Source of the DNA: Calothrix anomala FACHB-343
Lineage (GTDB): Bacteria > Cyanobacteriota > Cyanobacteriia > Cyanobacteriales > Nostocaceae
Assembly (NCBI RefSeq): GCF_014696435.1
Contig: NZ_JACJQG010000015.1
Location: 1 to 64,000, forward strand
Length of the DNA: 64,000 bases
Direction: 5' to 3'
Within the stretch, counting starts at the first letter, position 1. Every line of letters starts with the position of its first letter. This document shows, one piece after another, positions 29,847 through 38,561 of the stretch. Position numbers and translations under genes: made by a program. The notes under the pieces were generated by a model. It worked only from the letters and a program-made list of their open reading frames with translations, searched no databases and had not been told where the DNA came from.

Positions 29847-31280
29847 ATGCTCAAAATTCAAACTCTGCTACCTGCGGCGATTATTAGTTTATGTTTGACT
29901 CAGGCTAATGTTGCTTGGGCGACAAATGCTAGCCTAGATTCTCCAAAATTAGTGAATTTATCTCAAGTAGGAAGGGCGGAAAATAAAAAAGCGATCGCTA
30001 GTTTTGAACAGGGGATTAATCTCTATACACAAGGCGATTTAAAAGGCGCTGAAGCGGCTTTTCGGAAAGCGATTGAAATTGAACCTAACTATGCACAGGC
30101 TTATATTGGTTTAGGGAATACCCTTGACGATCAAGGTAAACCCCAAGAAGCGATCGCGAGTTATCGTCAAGCAATTAGTATTAATCCTAAAGATCCTGAT
30201 GCATACTTGCATTTGGGGTTGACTTTTACAAGGCTTAATCGCCTAGATGATGCGATTGCAGAATATCAAAAGGCGATCGCTATTTCGCCCACAAATGCCG
30301 AAGCTCATTATAAATTAGGTAATGCTTTATACTATCAAGATAAATTAGCCGCAGCGATAGTTGAGTTTGAGACGGTGATTCGCCTAGAACCCAAAAGTCC
30401 GCTAGGGTATACGGCTTTAGGTAATGCTTTGTACGATCAAGGTAAAATTCCAGAAGCGATCGCTCATTATCAAACGGCGATTAAACTTGAACCTAAGTAT
30501 CCTGAAGCTCACTATCGCTTAGGAATTGCTTATTACGAACAAGGTAAATTAGACGCGGCTATTAGTGAATATACGGAAACTATTCGCCTAGAACCGAACT
30601 ATGCGCCAACTTACGCAAGATTGGGTAATGCTTTATACGCTCAAGGGAAAGCAGAAGAAGCGATCGCACAATACAAAAAAGCCATTAGCCTCAATCCTAA
30701 ATATACACCTGCTCGCTATTATTTAGGTAGTGCGTACCAAGATTTAGGTAAGCTGGAAGCAGCGATAGAAGAGTATCAAGCAGCGATTCGCCTAGAACCG
30801 CAACAGCCTTTAGGATATAACTTATTAGGAAATGTGCTGTACGCTCAAGGTAAAACTGAAGCTGCGATCGCGCAATACAAAAAAGCTATCAGTCTCGATC
30901 CTAAGTATGCAGAAGCTCACTATGATTTAGCTAGAGCTTTATATGAGGGGGGTAAATTACCAGAAGCTGCTGCGGAATATACAGAAACCATTCGCCTAGA
31001 ACCCAATCATAGCCGAGCTTATACAGGTTTGGGCAATACTTTGGATGATTTAGGTAAACCCCAAGAAGCGATCGCGCAATATAAAAAAGCTATTAGTTTA
31101 GATCCTAACTCTGCGTTCGCTTATTATAATTTGGGCGTCACTCTCAGCAGACAACAGCAACGAGATGAAGCCGTTGTTCATCTCAATAAAGCTAAAGCAT
31201 TGTTTCAAGCGCAGGAAAACAAAGAAATGGTTGAGCGCGTTGAACAGTTACTTCAAAAAATCAATTCGCAAATAAATTAA
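29847..31280 (+). CDS. Exported TPR-repeat protein
   Basis: 477 aa from the ATG at 29847, which places a signal peptide (ending NVAWATNA) at the N-terminus; an in-frame TTG at 29796 is less likely. About 12 consecutive canonical 34-aa TPR units follow (for example YAQAYIGLGNTLDDQGKPQE), many near-identical at the DNA level, so the array has probably expanded by tandem duplication. It is likely periplasmic. No enzymatic domain is present. It is separate from the smaller TPR gene by about 250 bases with a hairpin between. Confidence 0.85.
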   Translation: MLKIQTLLPAAIISLCLTQANVAWATNASLDSPKLVNLSQVGRAENKKAIASFEQGINLYTQGDLKGAEAAFRKAIEIEPNYAQAYIGLGNTLDDQGKPQEAIASYRQAISINPKDPDAYLHLGLTFTRLNRLDDAIAEYQKAIAISPTNAEAHYKLGNALYYQDKLAAAIVEFETVIRLEPKSPLGYTALGNALYDQGKIPEAIAHYQTAIKLEPKYPEAHYRLGIAYYEQGKLDAAISEYTETIRLEPNYAPTYARLGNALYAQGKAEEAIAQYKKAISLNPKYTPARYYLGSAYQDLGKLEAAIEEYQAAIRLEPQQPLGYNLLGNVLYAQGKTEAAIAQYKKAISLDPKYAEAHYDLARALYEGGKLPEAAAEYTETIRLEPNHSRAYTGLGNTLDDLGKPQEAIAQYKKAISLDPNSAFAYYNLGVTLSRQQQRDEAVVHLNKAKALFQAQENKEMVERVEQLLQKINSQIN

Positions 31281-31336
31281 GCAACGATTAACAAGTAAAA
31301 AGTAATACCAATTTAATATGAAGTTGCATATATCTA

Positions 31337-31455
31337 GATCCCCCTAAATCCACGCCACTTGCTTCAAGTCGGGAAACCCGCCCAACGCAGTGGCTCCCCT
31401 TAAAAAGGGGGACTTTGATTCTTTTCCCCCCTTTTTAAGGGGGGTAGGGGGGATC
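31337..31455. repeat. MITE-like element with GATCCCCCTA ends
   Basis: The left end GATCCCCCTAA is inverted at the right end (TAGGGGGGATC). A strong internal inverted repeat (CCCCTTAAAAAGGGGG and CCCCCCTTTTTAAGGGGG) is present. No coding capacity. Typical of small non-autonomous repeats in cyanobacteria. Confidence 0.6.
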
Positions 31456-31569
31456 AATAAGTATGAAGATACAGCCAAAAACTTTTCAAACATCCTCTTA
31501 TACCAATTCAAAATTCAAAATTCAAAATTACAGCAGTTTTCACCTAATTGAACCACATCTGTCGTAGTC

Positions 31570-31633
31570 GTAGGGGCACGGCACCAGTAAAATTATTGTA
31601 TGTACCAAAAGATTATCGATGCCGTGCCCCTAC
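31570..31633. repeat. Short palindromic repeat with GTAGGGGCACGGCA ends
   Basis: GTAGGGGCACGGCA (31570-31583) and its exact reverse complement (31620-31633) flank 36 bases. The architecture is like the REP-like elements further right, but the arm sequence differs. Confidence 0.65.
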
Positions 31634-31697
31634 TTTCTTTTGCCTTTTAACTTTTTACTTTTGCCTTGTTTGGTATCAACCCAGCAGTTTACCCACT

Positions 31698-31847
31698 ATG
31701 ATCGCAACCAGAGACAACCTCACCCCAGACGATTACTTTGCTTGGGAAGCTACCCAACTGGAAAAACACGAATACATCGATGGTAAAGTTTACGCCATGA
31801 GCGGCGGTAGCGTCAATCACGGTCGTATTGCCAAATCTTTGAATTAG
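31698..31847 (+). pseudogene. Truncated Uma2-family (DUF820) gene
   Basis: 49 codons beginning MIATRDNLTPDDYFAWEA and ending NHGRIAKSLN before a stop. These correspond to the N-terminal quarter of the Uma2-family PD-(D/E)XK-like proteins, which are about 190 aa and very common in cyanobacteria. The nuclease core is absent, so this is a remnant. An in-frame upstream extension to 31548 runs through the palindromic repeat and is not believed. Confidence 0.75.
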
Positions 31848-31971
31848 AGAATGGGGAATGAAACAAAAGCATGACAAGTTGGGAAAGTACGATCGCACTT
31901 TTCAACGATTTAAGTTAACAGCATTTGGCGATCGCATTCAATCAGCTTGAAGGCGAAACCCAAGGAAGTTA

Positions 31972-32804
31972 TCAGGCTGTTAATACCTGCTTTGCTGCGA
32001 CTTCCATCAGTTTCTCGCTGCTATCTCGTCCTTGTTTTAGTTTTGCTTCTAGGGTATCGCAGAGTGACATCAGGCGATCGCATTTCTCTACAATGCGTTT
32101 TTGTTCTGCGAGGGGGGAAGGGGAACCGGGATGCTTTCACATCTACTTTTATTGAGGTAAGAAATGGTAGTAGATGTGGCAGTAGATTCTAAAAAATTTG
32201 TTTGGCTTTTGATGACGTAGGCAATATATTCAGGACATAGCCCCTTCGGAATGACGAAACCATGAATTTGCTGGTTAGTAACTACATCTTGTTCAATAAC
32301 TGCAACCAACCCAAAACGCCCGACACAACTCATTAGTACACTACCTTGCGGAATAATACGAGCGTTATATTCGATAATTTCTTCTTTTGATAAACCTAAA
32401 CCTGAGTGATTATTAAGTAGCTTTATACCCTTATCATCAAAGTTAGATAAAGTAATCCAAGGAAATTCGCCAGAAAAGGATCTTGGTTTATCTCGATTAG
32501 GAACAACTGAGCCGCAAATAACACCAATCCTAGTTAAAACCCATTGGTTTGGAATTTTATAAGGAATATCATTTAAATTAATAGGTGTCAGCTTATCTGA
32601 TTTTAAGAAGACTTTATTTTGAATCATCTGCTGTTTTTCAGCTTGAATTTTCTCCAACAAAATTGTTGCAGGCTCATCATTTGGATTTTGCCGCACAAGT
32701 TTACCACGCACAGCCAATTGCAAAATTATTTCACGCAGCTTTATAACTGCATTTGGCGCATCAGTCAACAATTCAAAATTTTGAAAAAATGTATCTACTT
32801 TCAT
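31972..32804 (-). pseudogene. hsdS: Type I restriction specificity subunit, frameshifted half gene
   Basis: The open frame from 32804 to 32088 (238 codons) encodes an HsdS N-terminal region and one target-recognition domain (IPNQWVLTRIGVI, ARIIPQGSVLMSCVGRFG, SIPVPLPP). It is thrown out of frame in a C-rich run on the coding strand (near 32110-32125). A one-base shift restores LAEQKRIVEKCDRLMSLCDT and the conserved coil ending in a stop at 31972-31974. Even when repaired, it holds only one recognition domain instead of two. The partner hsdM is also broken, so the system is probably inactive. Confidence 0.8.
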
Positions 32805-32841
32805 TTAAACGGATTCACAATTTGTAATTGACTATCTACCA

Positions 32842-33015
32842 CTAACCCATCCTCGCGCATTTCTCACAAGCAGTAGGGGCGGGTTCACAGATATGCTCAA
32901 TCATTGACGATAATATCGCTAAACCCGCCCCTACAGACTCTTGCACATCTACCGCGATATCTAAATGTAGCATCCCATCTTTATCTACATAAGAGTTGAT
33001 TTTGATACTTTGCAT
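32842..33015 (-). CDS. Small ORF with an in-frame REP palindrome
   Basis: 57 codons from ATG at 33015. The N-terminal 24 residues (MQSIKINSYVDKDGMLHLDI) look like the small cyanobacterial hypothetical proteins that begin with a short beta-sheet and often precede toxin-like genes; that comparison is from memory. The second half is encoded by the REP palindrome at 32873-32934 (GAG...EPAPT). It may be a gene whose 3' end was replaced by a REP insertion, so it could be a pseudogene. Confidence 0.45.
   Translation of the reverse strand: MQSIKINSYVDKDGMLHLDIAVDVQESVGAGLAILSSMIEHICEPAPTACEKCARMG
32873..32934. repeat. REP-like palindrome 1
   Basis: Inverted GTAGGGGCGGGTT arms enclose an AT-rich centre. 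It lies inside the small minus-strand ORF 32842-33015 and is read through without a stop. Confidence 0.75.
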
Positions 33016-33041
33016 AGTTTAATTACCTTCATTGCCATAAT

Positions 33042-33100
33042 GTAGGGGCGGGTTCACAAATATGCCCAATGATTGACGATGATATCGCTAAACCCGCCCC
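33042..33100. repeat. REP-like palindrome 2
   Basis: Same arms and centre as palindrome 1, with a slightly eroded right end (ACCCGCCCC then GATATT). Located between the small ORF and the RAYT gene. Confidence 0.7.
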
Positions 33101-33189
33101 GATATTCATGCATGATACATGATTATTAACAATTAAAATTAATTTGGTTAACCTGCCCATATATATGTGAACAACACCTTAATACATCA

Positions 33190-33741
33190 TTACCATTTAG
33201 ATGGATTATTTGGATGTAATTCATCCTGTTCCCAGTACAAAGGATTATTAATTATATATTCACGAATATTTTGTAATGCTTCTTCATTGCGAATAATACG
33301 TTCATAATAGTTACGCTGCCAAACGGGTATACCTTTTGAATCTCTTAACTGATTAATACGACGAGCCGAAGAAGTTTTAAAACTTTGTACAATTTCTGAT
33401 AATGGTTTACTGCCTGATTCTTTTAATTCAATTATTCCATGTATGTGGTTAGGCATAATTACAAATTCATCTAACTGTACATTACTAAATTTATTAGCCA
33501 TAAAATTCCAGTTATATTGAACCACTTGGCCATAACGACTTAATTCAATATACGTAGGGGCAGGTTCATTGATATCATCGTTAATATTGGATAATCTTTG
33601 CGAACCTGCCCCTAACACTTCTCCTAATAAACATTCACGTTGCCAAATACAAAGGGTTATAAAATACATCCCTGTCTGTGTATAATCATAACCTGGCAAC
33701 CTGATTGATCTACGATGATGTTTATCGGGATTATATTTCAT
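33190..33741 (-). CDS. REP-associated tyrosine transposase (RAYT, IS200-like)
   Basis: 183 aa. A Y1/HUH single-strand transposase of the type that recognises REP palindromes. The HUH motif is in FVIMPNHIHGIIEL (about residues 94-107), and the probable catalytic Tyr lies in WQRNYYERIIRNEEAL (about residues 141-156). The N-terminal HHRRSIRLPGYDYTQTGMYF is characteristic. A REP-like palindrome (33554-33616) is inserted in frame and encodes GAGSQRLSNINDDINEPAPT, adding about 20 residues between the first strands. REP palindromes flank it on both sides, as expected for a RAYT and its substrates. It may still be functional. Confidence 0.85.
   Translation of the reverse strand: MKYNPDKHHRRSIRLPGYDYTQTGMYFITLCIWQRECLLGEVLGAGSQRLSNINDDINEPAPTYIELSRYGQVVQYNWNFMANKFSNVQLDEFVIMPNHIHGIIELKESGSKPLSEIVQSFKTSSARRINQLRDSKGIPVWQRNYYERIIRNEEALQNIREYIINNPLYWEQDELHPNNPSKW
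33554..33616. repeat. REP-like palindrome 3, inside the RAYT gene
   Basis: Arms GTAGGGGCAGGTTC and GAACCTGCCCCTAAC. It sits entirely inside the RAYT coding sequence without breaking the frame, and in the same reading frame as palindrome 1 uses in its ORF. Confidence 0.7.
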
Positions 33742-33780
33742 AATTTATCTTATTGATTTATTTTTATAAATTGTGGTTTT

Positions 33781-33840
33781 CGGGGCGGGTTTACCCGAAT
33801 CATCGTGAATAATTGAGGATATCCGTGAACCCGCCCCTAC
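33781..33840. repeat. REP-like palindrome 4
   Basis: CGGGGCGGGTTTACCCG... to GTGAACCCGCCCCTAC. A partial second copy follows (33841-33893), so this stretch has been locally duplicated. Confidence 0.7.
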
Positions 33841-33893
33841 CCGAATTGTCGTGAATAATTGAGGATATCATCATCGTTGTAAATCGTGGTTTT

Positions 33894-33953
33894 CGGGGCG
33901 GGTTTACCCGAATCATCGTTGATAATTGAGGATATTGGTGAACCCGCCCCTAC
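33894..33953. repeat. REP-like palindrome 5
   Basis: Near-identical to palindrome 4. It lies immediately downstream of the truncated hsdM reading frame and marks the breakpoint of that gene. Confidence 0.7.
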
Positions 33954-33980
33954 CCGAATCATCGTTGATAATCAATGATA

Positions 33981-34322
33981 TCAGTAGGCATCCTCAAACA
34001 CCTTACCAATCATCCGCCCACGCGCATCAGTTGCGGTAGTTCTCAATTCTTTGAGAGTTTTAAATAAAGCATTATCGACAAAATCTAATAAAGCATCTCC
34101 GGTGATACCTTCCGCATCTGCTGCCCAGTTACGCCAACGCAAACCTTCAGGAATCGGAGATTTATAATTATCCTCTAGCAGTTCATATTCTTCTTCACGA
34201 GCATCAAAAACTTTGAGGAATATCATCCAAACTAACTGGCTGATGCGTTGCGCGTCACCATCAACGCCCGCATCCTTCCGCATGATATCTTGAATAGTCT
34301 TAATTGTAGTGCTGATTGACAT
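33981..34322 (-). pseudogene. hsdM: Type I DNA methyltransferase, N-terminal fragment
   Basis: 113 codons (MSISTTIKTIQDIMRKDAGV to GRMIGKVFEDAY) match the N-terminal helical domain of HsdM proteins, which are normally about 480-500 aa. The SAM-binding and NPPY motifs are missing. The frame runs into a stop and then REP palindromes; the rest of hsdM is not found before the hsdS remnant at 32804. The likely cause is an insertion/deletion mediated by REP repeats. Confidence 0.85.
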
Positions 34323-34358
34323 AATAAATGATGATTAGCAATGAATAATATGAATTTT

Positions 34359-34420
34359 GTAGGGGCGGGTTAACAAATATTATTCACTATTAGCGATGAT
34401 CTTGGTGAACCCGCCCCTAC
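34359..34420. repeat. REP-like palindrome 6
   Basis: GTAGGGGCGGGTTAACAAAT to GTGAACCCGCCCCTAC, followed by ATGGCGATAACG. Together with palindrome 7 it forms a 74-base tandem duplication between hsdR and the hsdM fragment. Confidence 0.75.
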
Positions 34421-34432
34421 ATGGCGATAACG

Positions 34433-34494
34433 GTAAGGGCGGGTTAACAAATATTATTCACTATTAGCGATGATCTTGGTGAACCCGCCCCTAC
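34433..34494. repeat. REP-like palindrome 7, touching the hsdR stop
   Basis: Second copy of the tandem pair (one arm reads GTAAGGGCGGG). Its right edge CTAC contributes the TAG stop codon of the upstream hsdR gene, so insertion probably altered the C-terminus of HsdR. Confidence 0.75.
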
Positions 34495-36827
34495 ATGGCG
34501 ACATCATAAATTTCGTGTTTTAATTCTTGCAAAATTTTTAAATAATTCTGCTTACCACCAAAAATCTTAATTATCTCTAACGGCGTGCCTAAATCGCTGA
34601 TGGGTTTCACCTTCAACACATCTAAACTTTCAATATCTTCAATTCCCTCATCAGCATACTTATCCAACAAAGCATTTAAAACCGTTCTGGCTTGTTCGCC
34701 ATACTTGCTAAAGTAATTACGCTTGCGGACATTATTCGCTCTTTCTTTGCGTGTTAGTGGCGGTTGATCAAAAACAACGTGACAAATTAAATCTAAGGGG
34801 TCAAAATCCTTACCAATCTCTTTCTCTAACCCTTCCCAAGGTACACCCAGTTCTTGTAATTCTTGAATAATAGCCTGCTTCTGCTCGCTAGAGTGCCATT
34901 TCTTCAAGAACGCATCTAACGAAGCGTACTCCTGACTAACTGTTTTGCGAGTATAGTCCTTAATCGATTCCGTAATCAGCTTACCGTCTTTGCCGTGGTA
35001 TTGCTCGCGAATAAATGCAACCGCCACCTCTTCATCTGCAATTACATACTTTTCTCGCTTTTGCTTGCGGGTAAGCTCACCATCATCTATGATTTCCCCA
35101 TCATCCCCATTATCAGGCGGATTAATTGGGTCGTTGGGTCTAGGCTGATAAATTTGTACAGGTTCATCATCAAAATCAGGATCAGCAAATAACTGAGTCG
35201 CTTTTTTAAAATCGATAATAGTGAAGAACATTTTGCCATAGTCTTCATCAATGCGAGTTCCACGACCAACAATTTGCTTAAATTTAGTCATAGACAGGAT
35301 GCGCTGATCTAAAACAATCAACTTGCAAGTCTTAGCATCAACACCAGTCGTCAGTAACTCAGAGGTAGTCACAATTGTGGGATATTTACTTTCCGGGTCG
35401 ATGAAATTATCTAATTCTGCCTTACCTTGAGCATCATCCCCAGTAATGCGCATAATGTAGCGGTTATTCTCTGCTACCAAATCAGTATTTTCATTCACCA
35501 ATGCTACCCGCATCCGTTCCGCGTGTTCCGTCGTCTCACAAAAAATGATAGTCTTGGCAAAGCGATCGCTTGATTTGAGATAATCTGAAATAATCTGCGC
35601 CACTAACTCTGTACGCTTCTCTAAAACCAAAGTTCTATCAAAATCTCGCTGATTAAATACTTGGTCGGGAATTTCTTTACCATATTTATCCCGTTGTCCT
35701 GGTTTTGGTTTCCATCCACTCAAATCTTTATCTAAGTCAATGCGAATCACTTTGTAGGGAGCTAAAAACCCATCTTCAATCCCTTGTTTGAGCGAATAAA
35801 TAAAAAGTGACTCACCAAAATAAAAGCTGTTAGAAACTTCTTCTGTTTCCCTGGGAGTAGCCGTTAAGCCAATCTGCGTAGCACTGCTAAAATATTCCAA
35901 AATCTCTCGCCATGCCGAATCCTCAGCCGCGCTTCCTCTATGGCATTCATCTATAATAATTAAGTCAAAAAAATCTGGCGAAAACTGGCGATAAATATTT
36001 TTCGCTGCTTCATTTCCCGTTACCGCTTGATACAGCGAGAGATAAATTTCATAAGATTTATCTACCTGTCGCTGCTTAATTTTGGTCATTCTTGCACCAA
36101 AGGGTTTAAAGTCATTAACTCTAGTTTGATCAACCAAAATATTCCGATCTGCCAAAAACAGAATACGCTTTTTCGCTCCCGATTTCCACAACCGCCAAAT
36201 AATTTGAAAAGCTGTAAAAGTCTTACCCGTACCCGTCGCCATGACTAACAAAATGCGATTTTGTCCTTTAGCGATCGCTTCAATTGTCCGGTTAATGGCA
36301 ATCTGTTGATAATAGCGTGGCTGTTTTTTATCAGGACTGGGGTAATAATCTTGAGCCACAATCGGCTGAATTTCCGAGTCAATCCCCTTCCAATCGCAAT
36401 ATTTCTGCCAAAGTTCCCCCGGTGTCGGGAATTGATTGAGGGGAATTTCCCGTTCTCGCTGTCCTTTGGTGATAGTGCGATCGCACATCATAAAAGCGTC
36501 GCCATTGGAACTAAAGATAAATGGTACATCAATTAGTTCGCCAGTTGCGATCGCTTGTTGCATTCCCGCGCTAACACCATGATTATTATCTTTCGCCTCA
36601 ATCACAGCCAGAGGTACACCTGGTTTATGATACAGCACATAATCAGCGCGTTTTTGCTCACCGCGACTCGCAAGTTTACCCCTCACAATCACCCTACCCT
36701 TTGTCAGCGTCACCTCTTCCCGAATCTGAGTATTGATATCCCATCCCCGACTAGTTAGAGCAGGTGTAATAAACTTTGTACAGATATCACGTTCACTCAA
36801 AGATTTCTTGTCAATTGCTTCTGACAT
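34491..36827 (-). CDS. hsdR: Type I restriction enzyme R subunit (resident, orphaned)
   Basis: 778 aa. The motor/nuclease subunit of a type I restriction system. The N-terminal nuclease motif is [17 protein letters not shown] (D62, E77, K79). The SF2 motor has ATGTGKT (197-203), IIDECH (box at 293-296) and GLTATP (320-325). The C-terminal helical domain is present up to YDVAM, where a REP palindrome supplies the stop. The length is close to normal for this subfamily. With hsdM and hsdS broken it cannot be loaded on DNA by its own partners. Whether it can pair with the HsdM/HsdS of the second system (45-50 kb) is unknown; the two HsdR proteins have the same architecture but diverge clearly. 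Confidence 0.9.
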   Translation of the reverse strand: MSEAIDKKSLSERDICTKFITPALTSRGWDINTQIREEVTLTKGRVIVRGKLASRGEQKRADYVLYHKPGVPLAVIEAKDNNHGVSAGMQQAIATGELIDVPFIFSSNGDAFMMCDRTITKGQREREIPLNQFPTPGELWQKYCDWKGIDSEIQPIVAQDYYPSPDKKQPRYYQQIAINRTIEAIAKGQNRILLVMATGTGKTFTAFQIIWRLWKSGAKKRILFLADRNILVDQTRVNDFKPFGARMTKIKQRQVDKSYEIYLSLYQAVTGNEAAKNIYRQFSPDFFDLIIIDECHRGSAAEDSAWREILEYFSSATQIGLTATPRETEEVSNSFYFGESLFIYSLKQGIEDGFLAPYKVIRIDLDKDLSGWKPKPGQRDKYGKEIPDQVFNQRDFDRTLVLEKRTELVAQIISDYLKSSDRFAKTIIFCETTEHAERMRVALVNENTDLVAENNRYIMRITGDDAQGKAELDNFIDPESKYPTIVTTSELLTTGVDAKTCKLIVLDQRILSMTKFKQIVGRGTRIDEDYGKMFFTIIDFKKATQLFADPDFDDEPVQIYQPRPNDPINPPDNGDDGEIIDDGELTRKQKREKYVIADEEVAVAFIREQYHGKDGKLITESIKDYTRKTVSQEYASLDAFLKKWHSSEQKQAIIQELQELGVPWEGLEKEIGKDFDPLDLICHVVFDQPPLTRKERANNVRKRNYFSKYGEQARTVLNALLDKYADEGIEDIESLDVLKVKPISDLGTPLEIIKIFGGKQNYLKILQELKHEIYDVAM

Positions 36828-36949
36828 AAAAGGGTAGGCTTTCAGTTACGAGGATGCTAAGTATAATTCTACGCCTCGACTCGCCTATTTTTCAGGATTC
36901 AGCTATGTAATCACCACATAGCCTCTATATTCAAAGTCAAATTAGCTAC

Positions 36950-37007
36950 TAAAAATTGTCACGACGACAGCTAATTTGGCTCAAATATAAAAATTTGTCA
37001 CTGTACA
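36950..37007 (-). mobile_element. Type V-K CAST-like transposon end, pointing left
   Basis: Read on the minus strand from 37007 the terminus begins TGTACAGTGACAAAT. About 24 bases further it contains CTGTCGTCGTGACAATTT. Both the terminal motif and the GTCGTCG/TGACAAAT-type repeats match, from memory, the published ends of ShCAST-like type V-K transposons. The element body would lie to the left (below 36950). No cas12k, tnsB, tnsC or tniQ of that type is present in the window and no matching second end was found, so this may be a solo or relic end. Confidence 0.6.
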
Positions 37008-37024
37008 TCTATATATAAAGTGAC

Positions 37025-37179
37025 TGTGACTTTAACCATAAGCTTGCCGCAACTGGAACCATAACTTTGCCGTCAACAAAGCTATAACCCTCATTCTTAC
37101 CTCAGCTAATTTTGGATGAAATTGACAGTTTGGAACCATAACTTTGCCGCTAGTCCAAATTGGAAGGATAAGCTTGCCG
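37025..37179 (+). mobile_element. End of the Tn7-like type I-B CAST with four TnsB-site-like repeats
   Basis: The proposed terminus is TGTGACTTTAACCATAA at 37025. Four direct repeats follow: AACCATAAGCTTGCCG (37034-37049), GGAACCATAACTTTGCCG (37055-37072 and 37132-37149) and GGAAGGATAAGCTTGCCG (37162-37179). Tn7-like ends start with TGT and carry several roughly 20-bp TnsB sites. The AACCATAA core also occurs in the ends of type I-F CASTs as I recall them. The exact terminal base is inferred; the 5 bases before it (GTGAC) are the predicted target duplication. Confidence 0.65.
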
Positions 37180-37316
37180 TGAGTCCAATTAAGCATAGAA
37201 GTAGGAAAGCCAGCCTCCAGAGGAGAAGCTTCGCTAACGCACTTCCACATTGATTTATACTGCCACTCAATTCGATGCCAGGGACTTTCTCCATAACAAC
37301 CACATAGCCAAATACA

Positions 37317-38453
37317 TTATTGGCTCATAAGTTCAATCAATTCGCTCACTACAGTCTCTGGATCATTTTCACAAAGGTCGGCATCAAATCTATGAATTCT
37401 TACCCCACTGTGTTCAAATAGTCTTTCTCTTTCATGTTCCTTTGCCCGTTTTTGAGGCAAGTGCCAATAACCATCGATCTCCAAAATTGCCCACTTGAAT
37501 CCTTTTGCTGTGGGGCAACAAACTAAGAAATCAGGCTCAAAGCTTTTATGATATCGTCCCAAACGCATCAAGCTGTTTGGTAAGTACATTAATCCTCGAT
37601 TCTCAAGTACCTGTGCTACTTTTATTTCAGTACGAGAACGGAAACGCATTGTTTTCCATTTATATATTTTCTGGTTAGGGAACAGTAAACAAGAGTGATT
37701 TATGCCTAAATTTTCATATATCGTTCCCTGAAAGTTTGTGCTAGTAAGATTAGCACCGTCAATCAGACATTGATTTAAATTAGCATTTTGCAGATTAGCA
37801 TTACTCAAGTCTGTTGCTTGAATATCAGCGTAGGCTAAATTTGCTTCAATTAAAGAAGCTCCTCTTAATTGAGAGCTAGTTAACTTTGCTTTGAATAAAT
37901 TAGCTCTATCCAATTGAGCTAGAGTTAAATCAGCCGCAACTAATTTAGTGTCGGTAAGTATAGATTCAGTAAGATTTGCATAACTAAAATCAGTTTTAGA
38001 AAGAAAAGCGTGATTGAAGTCAGCAAGAGTCAGGTTGGCATACCTCAATACGGCTTCCTCAAGAAAAGCACTTTCACCAATCACACCCTTCAAATTCGCA
38101 GCAGTAAATCTTGCACCCCGCAAGTAAGCTACTGCCAAGTTAGCTTGTTCTAAATCGGCATCATTTAGCAAAGCCTTAAACATAAAAGCGCATTTAAAGT
38201 CGGCTTGTTGCAAGTTTGCGCCTACTAAGTTAGTACCCATTAGATGGGCTTCCCTGAGTTTGGCTCCAACCAGTCGTGAGCCTTGCATATTCGCACCTGA
38301 AAGATTGGCTCTTCTTAAGTCAGCACCAGAAAAATCTACTTCGACTAAATTAGCTCCACGCAAGTCAGCTGCTACTAAGGAAGCACCAACAAAATTTTTC
38401 TCTCCAGCAGCTAGCCGTTGCAGATTCAATGCAACTTCTTGTTCCTGTTCCAT
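37317..38453 (-). CDS. Pentapeptide-repeat protein with C-terminal DUF559-type nuclease-like domain
   Basis: 378 aa. Residues of about 20-240 are pentapeptide repeats of the A(D/N)Lxx type (ANLVEVDFSGADLRRANLSG), forming a right-handed quadrilateral helix. The C-terminal 105 residues contain EPDFLVC, then WAILEIDGYWH, HERERLFEHSGV and RIHRFDADL, which is the pattern of DUF559/VSR-like PD-(D/E)XK nucleases. The second acidic position reads EID rather than ExK, as is usual in DUF559. It is the first gene inside the transposon end, reading toward that end. Function is unknown; a DNA-targeting defence or anti-competitor protein is one possibility. Confidence 0.8.
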   Translation of the reverse strand: MEQEQEVALNLQRLAAGEKNFVGASLVAADLRGANLVEVDFSGADLRRANLSGANMQGSRLVGAKLREAHLMGTNLVGANLQQADFKCAFMFKALLNDADLEQANLAVAYLRGARFTAANLKGVIGESAFLEEAVLRYANLTLADFNHAFLSKTDFSYANLTESILTDTKLVAADLTLAQLDRANLFKAKLTSSQLRGASLIEANLAYADIQATDLSNANLQNANLNQCLIDGANLTSTNFQGTIYENLGINHSCLLFPNQKIYKWKTMRFRSRTEIKVAQVLENRGLMYLPNSLMRLGRYHKSFEPDFLVCCPTAKGFKWAILEIDGYWHLPQKRAKEHERERLFEHSGVRIHRFDADLCENDPETVVSELIELMSQ

Positions 38454-38561
38454 GCAAACTAATTTTTCGGTTTTGGAATGCTCACAGCAAAGCCACCCTA
38501 AGACAACTAGAGTGGCTCAAAACATATCACTGTGCTATTGACATTTGGTTTAACTTCTGAG

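Larger units (their letters stand above)
31281..31697. other. Repeat-filled intergenic region
   Basis: No intact gene. It contains a 119-bp element with inverted ends (31337-31455) and a 64-bp element with inverted ends (31570-31633). The region marks the change from chromosomal genes to accessory DNA. Confidence 0.6.

Noticed and set aside
31548-31697. Long N-terminal extension of the Uma2 fragment
   Set aside because: The extension is encoded by a palindromic repeat and low-complexity DNA; the family's usual start is at 31698.
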